Below, piece after piece: positions 1 through 9,172 of a stretch of 64,000 nt of DNA (its first letter is position 1; every line of letters begins with the position of its first letter). The notes under the pieces were generated by a model. That model ran no database searches. It saw only the letters and a program-made list of their open reading frames with translations, and was not told where the DNA came from. A program made the translations under genes and the position numbers. The stretch covers positions 186,001 through 250,000 of the forward strand of contig CAVQWE010000005.1 of the NCBI GenBank assembly GCA_963717385.1. Reading direction: 5' to 3'. This DNA is from Sva-07 sp963717385 (GTDB lineage Bacteria; Actinomycetota; Acidimicrobiia; Acidimicrobiales; Ilumatobacteraceae).

Positions 1-745
1 CGCCCTCGCCATCGAGTTCGAACGCGCTCGGTTCACCCATCACCAGGGCGACGACCTGCTCGGCCACGAAGACGCCCGCAGGGGTCATCGGATCGATCAT
101 CTCGCCATGGCCTGAGTCCGTTGAGATCAACTGGGCGTCCAGCCCATACGAGAGGACATGCGCGAGGAACTCCGACGACTCGGAGGCTCCGAGCGTGCCG
201 TCGCTGAGACCGTGGATGAGCCGAACCTCGAGGTCGGTGTTGGTCGGCTCGAGCGAGGTCGGGTCGAACGGCGCGTAGAGGTCGGGGACACGTCGCGACA
301 GTTGGTAGAGACCGTTGTAGTCGCCCGCCGTGCCGATGAATCGCTGTGGTGCGTGTGGCGTTCCGGCATCGCAGTCGATGCCGGGCCAGGGAGGCTCGGA
401 CACCATCGCGACCTGCGCGCCCACCATCGCCCCGCCCGAGTGCCCGAACACGGTGAGATCATCGGGGTCGCCGCCTCGTTCCACCGCCGTGCGCCGGATG
501 TATCGCAGTGCACACACGACGGTCTCGGCTTGCCGGCGGTACGGCTCGTCGGTCGCTTCCGGGTAGCCCTGGGCCTGGTCGATGACGGGCCAGCTCGGCA
601 CGTAGACGAGCACACCGTCGGCGGCAACATGGCGCGCGAACTCGTGCAACCGGGAACGATCGGCAGCGGTGCCGTGCAACATCACCACGATCGGCATCAG
701 GCCGTCGCCGCCAACCGCAGGGCCGAAGACATCAGCGGTGGTCAC
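1..745 (-). CDS. alpha/beta hydrolase, C-terminus cut by window edge
   Basis: This is the minus-strand reading frame that runs off the left edge. It has an oxyanion-type VVMLHG stretch and a nucleophile-elbow motif GHSGG, which mark a serine alpha/beta hydrolase of the esterase or dienelactone-hydrolase kind. The histidine loop probably lies near the edge (motif GHGEM). The start is uncertain. GTG at 745 is the first in-frame GTG, but the frame stays open upstream with a Pro/Glu/Thr-rich stretch that resembles a lipoprotein linker, so the true N-terminus may lie as far up as TTG 1033. The substrate is unknown. It is divergent from the DUF4129 gene. Confidence 0.7.
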   Translation of the reverse strand, partial: MTTADVFGPAVGGDGLMPIVVMLHGTAADRSRLHEFARHVAADGVLVYVPSWPVIDQAQGYPEATDEPYRRQAETVVCALRYIRRTAVERGGDPDDLTVFGHSGGAMVGAQVAMVSEPPWPGIDCDAGTPHAPQRFIGTAGDYNGLYQLSRRVPDLYAPFDPTSLEPTNTDLEVRLIHGLSDGTLGASESSEFLAHVLSYGLDAQLISTDSGHGEMIDPMTPAGVFVAEQVVALVMGEPSAFELDGEG

Positions 746-913
746 GCCGTTCAAGTCGACATCGAGGTTCGCGACGACATCGCCGTCAGGCTGGATCTGC
801 GCCTCGGAGGCCGGCGGTTCGGTTGTCGGACGGACAGCGTCCTTCGACGGTTCGTCACGAACTGCGACGTCCCCGGACGGGACCCGACTCGGTCGATTGG
901 CTACCCTGCGACA

Positions 914-1606
914 GTGGACCGCCGGGCCGTGCTCGCCGTTGCGATCGGCACACTCGCGGCCGTGTTGTTCGCTGTCGTCGCCACGTCGGGCAGCGTTCGC
1001 TACGCCGATGGGCCGCCGAGTTTCCTCGACCAACTCGACGACGTGCAGACGTCGAGCGAGATCGAGAGCGAGAGCGTCGCCACCGAAGCCGAGAGCGAAG
1101 AACGCGACGACACCGAGCTCTCACCGTTCGTCGAATTCGCGTTGCGCATCATGTTGTGGACGCTCATCGCACTCGCCACCGCGCTGGTTGTCGCCAAGCT
1201 GTGGCGAGAACGTCCGTCGTTCGCCTGGCGTCGGCGGCGCCGTCCGCCCGAACCGTTCGAGCTCCTCGCAGACGTGGCCGAGACGATCACCGCCGACGCC
1301 GACGAGCAACGCGCCGCCCTGCGAGTCGGCGCGCCACGTGACGCAATCGTGGCGTGTTGGCTCAGGCTCGAGACATCGGTGATCGCCGCCGGGGTCGACC
1401 GACGCCCGTCGGACACCTCCACCGAACTCGTCGAGCGGGTCCTCGCCGACCATCAGGTGAACTCGAAGTCGCTCGCAGCTCTGGCCGGCCTCTACCGCGA
1501 GGCGCGGTTCTCCGACCACGACATGACCGAGGCGTCCCGCGCAACGGCGATCGCCGCACTCGACCAGGTCCATGCCGGCCTGGCCCGATCGGTTCGTGCG
1601 TCGTGA
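914..1606 (+). CDS. DUF4129 membrane protein
   Basis: A 230-residue protein with a transmembrane segment at about residues 5-26, an acidic Ser/Glu linker facing outward, a second transmembrane segment at about 74-96, a basic Arg-rich stop-transfer stretch, and a C-terminal helical DUF4129 domain (motif AIVACWLRLE). DUF4129 proteins usually sit in MoxR/DUF58 operons, as here, and are thought to act in membrane-protein maturation; the molecular role is unknown. GTG 914 is chosen because a -10-like TACCCT at 902-907 lies only 6 nt upstream, as in a leaderless transcript. The stop overlaps the next GTG (GTGA). Confidence 0.75.
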   Translation: MDRRAVLAVAIGTLAAVLFAVVATSGSVRYADGPPSFLDQLDDVQTSSEIESESVATEAESEERDDTELSPFVEFALRIMLWTLIALATALVVAKLWRERPSFAWRRRRRPPEPFELLADVAETITADADEQRAALRVGAPRDAIVACWLRLETSVIAAGVDRRPSDTSTELVERVLADHQVNSKSLAALAGLYREARFSDHDMTEASRATAIAALDQVHAGLARSVRAS

Positions 1607-2092
1607 CCGCCCCAACGAGAGCGACCCGTACTGATCATCGTCGCGATCACCATCGCCATCGAAACGTTCATGATCGTGACGGGCATGGCCCCCGATGTTC
1701 TGCTGGTCGCGGCCGTCGCAGCCACCATCGGGGTGGGCGTCTGGATCGTCGTCGACACCGCCGAGACCGTTCCGTCGGTGGCATCGATCAGCAGCGACGC
1801 CCCGCCCGAACCAGTGCATCGAGTCGATCGTCGAGTCACTCGACTGCGATCAGGACTGGCGCACGGCCAGAACGACAGCCTCTCGGCCGAGCGGCTGCAC
1901 GCCAGCCTGGTCGCGATCATCGACGACCGGCTCAGCGCCGACCACCAGATCGATCGAAACGTCGACCCCGCCGCCGCAGCAGCGATCATCGGCCCAGAAC
2001 TCACCCGATTCATCGACGACCCGACCGCACGAGTCTCGCTGCCGGGCACACGCGAACTCGACCGACTCCTCACCCAGATCGAGCGGCTGTGA
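1603..2092 (+). CDS. small membrane protein of the MoxR operon (one-base frameshift)
   Basis: Starting at GTG 1603, which overlaps the preceding stop, and dropping one base near 1630 joins the two frames into about 162 residues. The N-terminus is a hydrophobic helix (LIIVAITIAIE) followed by a second hydrophobic stretch (VLLVAAVAATIGVGVWIVV), then a soluble tail. Without the correction the frame opens only at ATG 1670. I do not recognise the family. Position between DUF4129 and MoxR suggests a partner of the MoxR/DUF58 system. Confidence 0.5.
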
Positions 2093-2106
2093 CCGCGAAA
2101 GGACCC

Positions 2107-3107
2107 ATGCCACCACTCCAACCGCACGAACTCACTCGAACTCCACGACGTGACCAGACTTGCCGGCGAGGTGCTCGACGAGGTCGAGGTCGCCGTGGTC
2201 GGCAAACGCGAGCCGCTCACGCTGGTCCTGGCAGCCATCCTCGCCGGCGGCAACGTGCTGCTCGAAGACTTCCCCGGCCTCGGCAAGACGCTCGCGGCAC
2301 GGTCGTTCGCCCAGACGCTGGGGCTCGACTTCGCCCGGGCTCAGTTCACCCCCGACCTCCTTCCGGCCGACCTCACCGGATCGTTCGTGTACGACCAACG
2401 CAACGGCGACTTCTCGTTCCGCAAGGGCCCGTTGTTCACCGGGCTGCTGCTCGCCGACGAGATCAACCGCACACCGCCGCGCACGCAGGCGGCCCTCCTC
2501 GAAGCCATGCAGGAGCACCAGGTGACGGTGGAGGGTGAGACGTTCGTGCTCGACCGGCCGTTCCACGTGCTCGCCACCGCCAACCCCGTCGAGTACGAGG
2601 GCACGTACCCGTTGCCCGAGGCACAGCTCGACCGGTTCATGATGCGCACGAGCTTCGGCTACCCGTCACCCGACGAGGAATGGGACGTGCTCGCCCGGCG
2701 CATGGACCGCCAGCAGGAAGATCAGAAGCTGCGTCAGGTGACCGATGCACTCGACGTTGCTGGCGATGCAGGCCGCGGTCGAACGAGTCACGGTCGACGA
2801 GAGCGTGGGCCGCTACTGCGTGGAGCTCACCGGGGCCACGCGCGTCCATCCCCACGTGCTGATGGGTGCCTCGCCGCGAGGGGCGTTGGGGCTGCTGTTG
2901 GCCTCGCGTGCGTATGCGATCATCGCGGGCCGCGACTACGTGACTCCCGAGGACGTCAAGGCGGTGGCCGAGCCAGTGCTGGCCCATCGCATCACGGTGA
3001 AGCCAGAGATGTGGATGAGCGAGATCACCGGGCGCACCGTGGTCGACGCCGTGCTGGCGTCGGTGGCCGCTCCGAGCCCGTTGGAACCATCGACCGGCGA
3101 CAGCTGA
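2107..3107 (+). CDS. moxR: MoxR-family AAA+ ATPase (two one-base frameshifts)
   Basis: MoxR ATPases are chaperone-like AAA+ proteins that work with DUF58/VWA partners. Walker A is visible as FPGLGKT, Walker B as LLLADEINR, sensor 1 as LATANPVEYEG and the lid as YPLPEAQLDRF. ATG 2107 has a good ribosome site (GAAAGGA) and reads MPPLQPHEL; removing one base at about 2134 continues into ELHDVTRLAGEVLDE, and removing one at about 2750 restores the C-terminal lid (STLLAMQAAVERV) to the stop at 3107. The corrected length is 332 residues, normal for the family. It is followed at once by DUF58, as expected. Confidence 0.85.
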
Positions 3108-3117
3108 GGTCGCATCG

Positions 3118-4416
3118 ATGCCGCCGAGTTCCACTCGTACGACGCACTGGCAACCAACGCCAGCGCTGCTGCGCGCGCTGGTGGTCGCCGTGGTCCTGAT
3201 CGCGATTGCGCTGATCTGGCGTCGCCCCGATCTGCTGGTGATCGCCACACCGTTCGCCATCGTGACGGCGTGGTCGATGCTGACCAGGCCAGCGCAGTCA
3301 CCGGCGTTCGACGACTCGGTCGCCCATCCAACGCTACGCGAGGGTGACGCCACCACCTGGCGAGGCATCGTCGACGGCGCACCCGACGCCGACCTGGTCG
3401 TTGCGATGATCGATCACGACGCCTGGATGGAAACGAGGCCCGACTCGGGGGTGTCGACCACACCGGTGGTCGATGGTCGAGCCTCGGTCGAGATCGCACT
3501 TCGTTCGACTCGGTGGGGTGTTCGCACGATCGAAGGCGTCCAGGTCGTCGCGGTCTCGCCGTGGGCGGCCCATCGCTGGTCGACGGCAACCCCGCTGCGG
3601 TCGATCGCCACGCTGCCCGTGCCAGGTGTCTTCGAGGTCGGGGCGTCGCCTCGGCCACACGACGGCCTGGTCGGCCTCCACCGATCGACCCGATCGGGCG
3701 ACGGCAACGAGTTCGCCGGGCTGCGCGCGTTCCGTCCCGGCGACCGGATGCGGCGGATCAACTGGCCGAGATCGGTTCGGGTCGGCGAACTCCAGGTCAA
3801 CGGAACCTGGGCCGATCTCGATACGCACGTCGCGCTGGTGATCGACGCCACCGACGACCTCGGCATCAGCGAGGGAATCGACGGTCGGGCGTCGAGCCTC
3901 GATGCCACGGTCCGCGCAGCAGGGGCCATCGCCGAGCACTACGCGACTCGCGGCGAGCGGGTGTCGATGACCACGTTCGGTGCCCGCGTCGCCCAGAACG
4001 TCCCACCGGCCAGCGGTCGAGCGCAGCTCCGGCGCGTGCTCGATCAGATGGCGCGAATACAACCCGGGAGCGCCCCCGGCGCCGGACGCCTCGCTGTTCG
4101 TCACTCTTCCGGCAGCCGGATGACGGTGTTGCTGTCACCGCTGATCTCGCCCGAGGTGCTCGACCAGGCCGTGTCGCTCGGGCGTCGTGGGATGGCGGTG
4201 GTCGTGATCGACACGCTTCCCCACCACGTGATCGAGCACCCCGACGACCTCACCGCGATTGCCTGGAGGATCAGGCTCCTCGAGCGTCGCCGCGAGATCC
4301 GTCTGGTCGGCGCTGCGGGCATTCCCGTGGTCAGGTGGCGCGGGCCCGGCAGTTTGGATCAGGTCATCCGCGACATCGCTCGGCGGACCACCGGACCACG
4401 ACTGGTTCGTCGATGA
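3118..4416 (+). CDS. DUF58 domain protein
   Basis: A 432-residue protein with two N-terminal transmembrane helices (about residues 20-55) and a large soluble part. The DUF58 signature is present around residues 200-225 (EFAGLRAFRPGDRMRRINW), followed by a von Willebrand A-like fold with HVALVIDATDD. DUF58 proteins are obligate partners of MoxR ATPases; the substrate here is not known. The start ATG lies 10 bp after the MoxR stop, so the two are co-transcribed. Confidence 0.85.
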   Translation: MPPSSTRTTHWQPTPALLRALVVAVVLIAIALIWRRPDLLVIATPFAIVTAWSMLTRPAQSPAFDDSVAHPTLREGDATTWRGIVDGAPDADLVVAMIDHDAWMETRPDSGVSTTPVVDGRASVEIALRSTRWGVRTIEGVQVVAVSPWAAHRWSTATPLRSIATLPVPGVFEVGASPRPHDGLVGLHRSTRSGDGNEFAGLRAFRPGDRMRRINWPRSVRVGELQVNGTWADLDTHVALVIDATDDLGISEGIDGRASSLDATVRAAGAIAEHYATRGERVSMTTFGARVAQNVPPASGRAQLRRVLDQMARIQPGSAPGAGRLAVRHSSGSRMTVLLSPLISPEVLDQAVSLGRRGMAVVVIDTLPHHVIEHPDDLTAIAWRIRLLERRREIRLVGAAGIPVVRWRGPGSLDQVIRDIARRTTGPRLVRR

Positions 4417-4426
4417 TGGTGCTGCG

Positions 4427-4969
4427 ATGAGCGTCGAGGCTGCCGAACTCGCCGGCCGGCTCCGCAGGATGTCACCGCAACGATGGTCACTCGCATTCGC
4501 TGCCGTGGTGGCGGCGACGATCGTGCCGATCGTGACGGGAATCGTGGGGTCTGGTCAATCGCCGATCGTGCTCGCCATCGTGGTCGGACTCGCCGGGGCA
4601 TCGGTTGCCCAACCCGACTCGCACATCGCGCTCGTGGTGCCGCTCGTTGCGGTGTGGCACTGGACTGCGAGCACCGATGCATCGGTGAGCGGGTGGGCGA
4701 TCGTCGTGGCGCTGTGCCTGTTGGCGTTCCACACCCTCGTGGCGCTGATGTCGACGACACCCCCGCGAGCGACCGTCGACCGACGCTCGGCTGCGAGATG
4801 GTTGCGCCGAAGCCTTGCAGTTGCGGTCGCAACGGGCGTCATGTGGCTGCTCGTGCGCATCGTGGAGCAGCAGCGTCTGGCCGGCAACTCGATCGTCACA
4901 GCGGCAGGTCTGGTGCTCGCCACCACGTTGATGGTGGCCATGATCAACCCTCGACGCTCGCGACCATGA
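4427..4969 (+). CDS. polytopic membrane protein, last gene of MoxR operon
   Basis: A 180-residue protein of unknown family with about five hydrophobic helices (for example LAFAAVVAATIVPIVTGIV and IALVVPLVAVWHW) and short charged loops. It starts 10 bp after the DUF58 stop and ends just before a strong hairpin, so it closes the operon. No catalytic motif is visible. Similar small membrane proteins often end DUF58 operons, but the function cannot be inferred from sequence. Confidence 0.65.
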   Translation: MSVEAAELAGRLRRMSPQRWSLAFAAVVAATIVPIVTGIVGSGQSPIVLAIVVGLAGASVAQPDSHIALVVPLVAVWHWTASTDASVSGWAIVVALCLLAFHTLVALMSTTPPRATVDRRSAARWLRRSLAVAVATGVMWLLVRIVEQQRLAGNSIVTAAGLVLATTLMVAMINPRRSRP

Positions 4970-4986
4970 CCCTGCATGACGGCCGC

Positions 4987-5035
4987 GCTCTGTGCGGATC
5001 TGGTTGCACCATCGGCAACACGAACCGCACAGAGC
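4987..5035. terminator. bidirectional terminator between MoxR operon and tRNA-Sec
   Basis: Perfect 11-bp arms, GCTCTGTGCGG (4987-4997) and CCGCACAGAGC (5025-5035), enclose a second small stem GTTGC/GCAAC (5003-5007/5015-5019). It sits 17 bp after the plus-strand operon and 17 bp after the 3' end of the minus-strand tRNA, which is where a terminator serving both would be. There is no T-run. Confidence 0.6.
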
Positions 5036-5051
5036 CTGGGATGCGGTCGAT

Positions 5052-5147
5052 TGGCGGAGGTGGACGGGAATCGAACCCGCCGTGCGAGGATCGCTCGCAC
5101 CAACCGCTTTGAAGGCGGCGGAGCCCACCAGGTACCCGGACACCTCC
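5052..5147 (-). tRNA. selC: tRNA-Sec (anticodon TCA), CCA encoded
   Basis: On the minus strand the 96-nt gene begins GGAGGTGT at 5147 and ends CACCTCCG-CCA at 5052. The anticodon stem CCGC/GCGG closes a 7-nt loop CTTCAAA, giving anticodon TCA (template 5110-5112). The T arm is GCGGG-TTCGATT-CCCGT. A long extra arm (GTGCGAG/CTCGCAC) and the overall 93+3 nt length are typical of selenocysteine tRNA. The extended acceptor has 7 clear pairs plus a T/C mismatch at the eighth. No selA, selB or selD is in the window. Confidence 0.93.
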
Positions 5148-5191
5148 GGGCGTGACACTACCGGTCGGCCGGATCAGGTGACCAGGCAGGC

Positions 5192-6625
5192 TCACATCCA
5201 GGCGCGACGATCAGTTTCCACCCCGTGGACGATCACGTCACGGACCGCCCAGGCCTCGTCGATCGGGATCATGCCGATCGTGATCCTTCCGGCAGCGGTG
5301 ACCACGTCGACGCGCCCGAGGCCTCTGCGTCGTTCGAAGAACGACTGCCTCACACGCACGACATTGGTCTTGCGGATCAACGACTGCTGTGTCGTCGACC
5401 GGATCACACGGCCAGCCGTGGCCACCTCTGATCCGAGCGACCACCGAAAGGTACGTACACGTCGTCGCGCCGCCCACCATGCCGGGACGACCGCCGCGAT
5501 CGCGAGCAGCGCCCACCATCCGACCACCAGGGATCCGGCGGCAGCGGCAGCCACTGCAACCAGCAGTGCGTTGCGCACGTTCAGCCAGATCTCGGCAGGA
5601 TGCACCCGGCGGTCGAGCGGCAGGTCCACGATCGCTGTCAGCCCGGCGACTGCGGCGGCAGCATCGAACTCGTCGTCACGGCAACCGATCAGTCGGATGT
5701 CGCCCTGACCGGCGTTCGACAGATGCAGGTCGTGCAACCCGACTCGTCGCTGCAGCGGGTTGCGTCGGCTCGTCAACACCTGGACGCGTGCGACGGTGCT
5801 CGTGGTGCTCGTCCGCGACAGCAGCCCCGACGTGCGACGAAGCGTCGCCGAGTCCGTGCGCAACGCCAGGTCCCACTCGGCGAGGAAGACGCGTCCGAGA
5901 TTCAGCAACGAGACGAACACGGCCACGGCGATGACGACAATCGGCACCAGCCACCATCCGAGATCGTCGAGGTCAGCGTCCGGCGCCCACGCCGAGAGTT
6001 GGTCGGTGATCGGATCGGCCACCACCTCGTCGAGCGCAAGGAGCGGCACGAGCAGCGCGAGCCCGGCCCACGGCGAGGAGGTGAGCGCCGCGAGGGCGAG
6101 GCGGCCGGGGGTGTGTTGGAACACCACGCGCTCGACGGGTCGGGCCGGGTCCTGCGTCGCCGCTTCGCTCGCCGCCGACGCCCCGACCGTCATCTGCCGC
6201 TGGAGTTCTTCGGCGACTGGACGTGCGATTGCGTCGATGGTGAACTCGGGCTGCGAGGAGCCAGCGGTGTCGACGACGACCTTGACCAGATCGGTGAGCC
6301 GGTGCAGCAACTCCTGCTCGATGGCAATGCTCTGCACGCGCCCGACGTCGACCGTGAGTCGATCGACACGAACCACCCCGCTCGTGACCACCAACTCTCC
6401 GTCGAGCACCTGGAACGTGTAACGCCACCACGACAGCACCGACATCGCCGCAAGCACAACAACTGCAAGCAGGCCGACGGCGAGCAGACGGCCGTCGGCG
6501 GCACCACGAACGATGAACAACGCGAGCAGCACGAACTGCACCACGCCGAGCGACCGCACCGCGCGGATGCCCAGGAACACGATGGCGAGCGGTGATTGAC
6601 GCTGGGGCTGCGACAGGTCGATCAC
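5192..6625 (-). CDS. bacterial PH-domain (DUF304/bPH2) membrane protein, large
   Basis: About 477 residues from GTG 6625, whose GTGA overlaps the stop of the upstream PH gene. Repeated units of two hydrophobic helices followed by a bPH2 domain are visible: WWRYTFQVLDGELVVTSGVV near the N-terminus, LAEWDLALRTDSATLRRTSG in the middle and FRWSLGSEVATAGRVIRS at the C-terminus. This is the YdbT-like architecture usually encoded beside a smaller YdbS-like PH protein, as here. The role is poorly known; homologs are linked to stress or bacteriocin resistance. Confidence 0.75.
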   Translation of the reverse strand: MIDLSQPQRQSPLAIVFLGIRAVRSLGVVQFVLLALFIVRGAADGRLLAVGLLAVVVLAAMSVLSWWRYTFQVLDGELVVTSGVVRVDRLTVDVGRVQSIAIEQELLHRLTDLVKVVVDTAGSSQPEFTIDAIARPVAEELQRQMTVGASAASEAATQDPARPVERVVFQHTPGRLALAALTSSPWAGLALLVPLLALDEVVADPITDQLSAWAPDADLDDLGWWLVPIVVIAVAVFVSLLNLGRVFLAEWDLALRTDSATLRRTSGLLSRTSTTSTVARVQVLTSRRNPLQRRVGLHDLHLSNAGQGDIRLIGCRDDEFDAAAAVAGLTAIVDLPLDRRVHPAEIWLNVRNALLVAVAAAAAGSLVVGWWALLAIAAVVPAWWAARRRVRTFRWSLGSEVATAGRVIRSTTQQSLIRKTNVVRVRQSFFERRRGLGRVDVVTAAGRITIGMIPIDEAWAVRDVIVHGVETDRRAWM

Positions 6626-7187
6626 GGCGATGGACGCGGTGGCGGTGCCCACACCTCGGCGACGCCATCTGCTGTTGCCTCGTCGTCGACACCTGCCCGT
6701 TCGGCGAGCACCTGTTTGATGCGTTCGGCGTCGCCGACCGCGAGCCCGGGAACCGCGATGTCGGGGCCGGCGGAACTCACCTCCAAGGTGGCGAGGCCGA
6801 GGGATCGTTCGACCAGGCCCCGGCCAACGCTGACGTGCTGGACACGGGAGAACGGGATGGTCTCCACACGGTGACTGATCACCCCACTGCGCAACGACAG
6901 GTCGTGCTCGCGCACCTGATACGCGAGCCGCCGAGCCTCGAGTACCGCTGCAACCGCGATGGACGGCGAGCAACGCAACGATTCCACCTCCGACGATCAA
7001 CGGCCACAGCTCTGCGCTGCTCTGCCACACGATCACTGCAGTGATCGCTGCCACGACGACGGCGGTACCTGCGAGACCGACGAGTTGGACCCCACACATA
7101 GCGTGGGTCGACCGGCACGAACGCCTCGTCGCGCAACCGCGGGAGATCGTCGACGGCGATCGGTTCGTTGGTGAACGGCTCGGACAT
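6622..7187 (-). CDS. bacterial PH-domain membrane protein, small (two one-base frameshifts)
   Basis: Reading from ATG 7187 (or GTG 7190) the frame must drop one base at about 7094 and another at about 6961. The corrected 187-residue product has a polar N-terminus (MSEPFTNEPIAVDDLPRL), two hydrophobic helices (VVVAAITAVIVW and LIVGGGIVALL) and a bPH2 domain (LSLRSGVISHRVETIPFSRV). This matches the YdbS-like partner of the next gene, with a 4-bp translational overlap between them. The frameshifts look like sequence errors because the corrected reading is seamless. Confidence 0.7.
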
Positions 7188-7272
7188 CACCGATCATTCA
7201 ACCGCGAGCACGGGTGTCCGTGCGGATTCTGTTGCGGTTCACGCCACCAGGTCCGCACAGACCCGAGAGCGG

Positions 7273-7301
7273 TTGTCGGTGTCAGCAGCGGTCGGTACTC
7301 T
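7273..7301 (+). promoter_or_regulatory. sigma70-type promoter for the Tad locus
   Basis: TTGTCG (7273-7278), a 17-bp spacer and TACTCT (7296-7301) lie about 50 bp before the first Tad gene at 7351. The match is inferred by eye; no transcription data are available. Confidence 0.45.
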
Positions 7302-7350
7302 CGCCTCACCGACTCTCCCCATGCATCCGCCCGCTGATCGGGGGAACGTC

Positions 7351-8016
7351 ATGGTCACACTCTGCTGGGCTGCCAAAGGCGGCAGCGGCACCACGGTCGT
7401 CGCAACCGCACTTGCGCTCACCTCGCAGCGACCATCGCTGCTCGTCGATCTCGATGGTGAGATCCCCGCCGTCCTCGGCCTGCCCGAGCCCGACCGGCCC
7501 GGCGCCGCCGAATGGCTCGCCAGCGACACCTCCCCCGAGCACCTTGCCGAACTGTTGATCGACATCGGCCCGCAAACCTGGCTGCTGCCCTGGCGGGCCG
7601 GAGCACTCGGCCCCAGGCGGGCCGAAGACGTCGGCAACGCTGCCCGATGGGCCACGTTCGGCGACTGGCTCCACGACTGGTCGAACCAATGGGGCTGCGA
7701 CGTCACCGTCGACGTCGGCACTCGCGTCCCGCCCGACCCACTGGTCTCGCGGGCCCGTCGATCGCTCCTCGTCACCCGGCCCTGCTACCTCGCGTTGAGG
7801 CGAGCAGTGCGGAGCCCGATGCGCCCGACCGGCGTCATCGTCGTCGACGAACCCGGACACGGGCTGCGCAACCGCGACATCGAGCACTGCCTCGGCGTAC
7901 CCGTCGAGGCAGTCGTCAGCCTCGACCCGAACGTGTCGCGAGCCGTCGACGCCGGCCTGCTCGCAAGCCGGCTCCCCCGCGTCATGTCCCGAGCATTGCG
8001 GCAGGTGGCTGCGTGA
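7351..8016 (+). CDS. CpaE/Ssd-like P-loop ATPase of Tad locus
   Basis: A 221-residue MinD/ParA-superfamily protein. The deviant Walker A is AAKGGSGTTVVAT, with Thr where classic ParA has Lys, as is common in actinobacterial septum-site-determining (Ssd/CpaE) proteins. It is followed by SLLVDLDGEIP (Walker A'/B region). CpaE-like proteins localise the Tad pilus machine. ATG 7351 follows a GGGGAA ribosome site. The stop overlaps the GTG of the TadA-like gene, so the two are coupled. The protein is shorter than full CpaE and lacks a receiver domain. Confidence 0.75.
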   Translation: MVTLCWAAKGGSGTTVVATALALTSQRPSLLVDLDGEIPAVLGLPEPDRPGAAEWLASDTSPEHLAELLIDIGPQTWLLPWRAGALGPRRAEDVGNAARWATFGDWLHDWSNQWGCDVTVDVGTRVPPDPLVSRARRSLLVTRPCYLALRRAVRSPMRPTGVIVVDEPGHGLRNRDIEHCLGVPVEAVVSLDPNVSRAVDAGLLASRLPRVMSRALRQVAA

Positions 8017-9150
8017 CCGACGCCGACCTCGTTCGCGCCGTGTGCGACCTGGTCGCCGATCGGCCTGGAGATCCGACACCGCTGGTGCAGGCCGAGGTTC
8101 GCCGACTGGCTCCGTTGTGTTCGCCAGAAGAACAGCATCGCCTCGTCGACCGGTCCGTCGCGCATCTACGCGGGCTCGGCGAACTCGACGCGTTCGTCCG
8201 AGACGACACGGTCGACGAAGTGCTGGTCAACGCCGGGCGCGAGATCTGGATCGATCGCGAACGGTACGCTGCAGTACGTCGGCTCGCTCGACAGCGGCGG
8301 CGTCGATCTGCTGATCGAGCGTGTGTTGGCACCACTCGGACGCCGCGTCGATCGCACCTCGCCGATCGTCGACGCCCGACTCGCCGACGGCGCACGGGTG
8401 TGCGCGGTGCTCCCGCCGGTCGCGGTCGACGGTCCCATGCTCTCGATTCGTCGATTTCGACGAGACGTCCTCCCGCTTGCGGCCTTCACGGGCGACCGCG
8501 GCAGTGCCCTGCTGCACCAGGTGCTGCATCGTCGCTGCAACCTGATCGTGTCCGGTGCCACGTCATCGGGCAAGACCTCCCTGGTCGCAGCGCTGCTCAG
8601 CCAGATCGATGCCACCCAACGCCTCGTCGTCGTCGAAGACACCGCCGAGCTGCCGCTGCACCATCCACACGTCGTCAGGCTCGAAGCGAGGCCGCCGACC
8701 GTCGATGGTCCCGGCGCGGTCGACCTCGCCCACCTCGTCCGCACGGCGCTCCGGCTGCGTCCCGACCGCATCGTGGTCGGAGAGGTCCGCGGCGACGAGG
8801 TGCTGGCACTGGTGCAGGCAATGAACACCGGCCACGACGGGTCGATCTCCACCTGCCATGCCAACGGCACCACCGATGCGCTCCTCCGGCTCGAGTCGCT
8901 GGTGCTGCAGGCAGCGCCGACCTGGCCGCTCTCGGCCATTCGCCATCAGCTCGCCCGGTCGATCGACGTGGTCGTGCACGTCGATCGCCACGCCAACGGC
9001 GATCGACGGATCACCGAAATCGCCGAGGTCGTCCCGCCCTCCGATGCGACCGACGAATCCCACCGCTCCCCGTTGCTCCGCCCGGTGGGCCGACTCGGCA
9101 GCGATGGCGACCTCGACATGACATCGCCACTCGAACGGCAACGACGATGA
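8013..9150 (+). CDS. tadA: TadA/CpaF-type pilus assembly ATPase (one-base frameshift)
   Basis: After dropping one base at about 8259 the product is 378 residues. It has the CpaF N-domain (DDTVDEVLVNAGREIWI), Walker A GATSSGKTS, an Asp box VVEDTAELPL, Walker B IVVGEVRGDE and a His box (STCHANGT). This is a type II/IV secretion ATPase powering Flp/Tad pilus extension. GTG 8013 overlaps the previous stop. The suspected extra G is between CGC and AAC in the reading IWIDR-NGTLQYVG. Confidence 0.85.
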
Positions 9151-9172
9151 GCGACCGGGCCGGAGCAGACGA

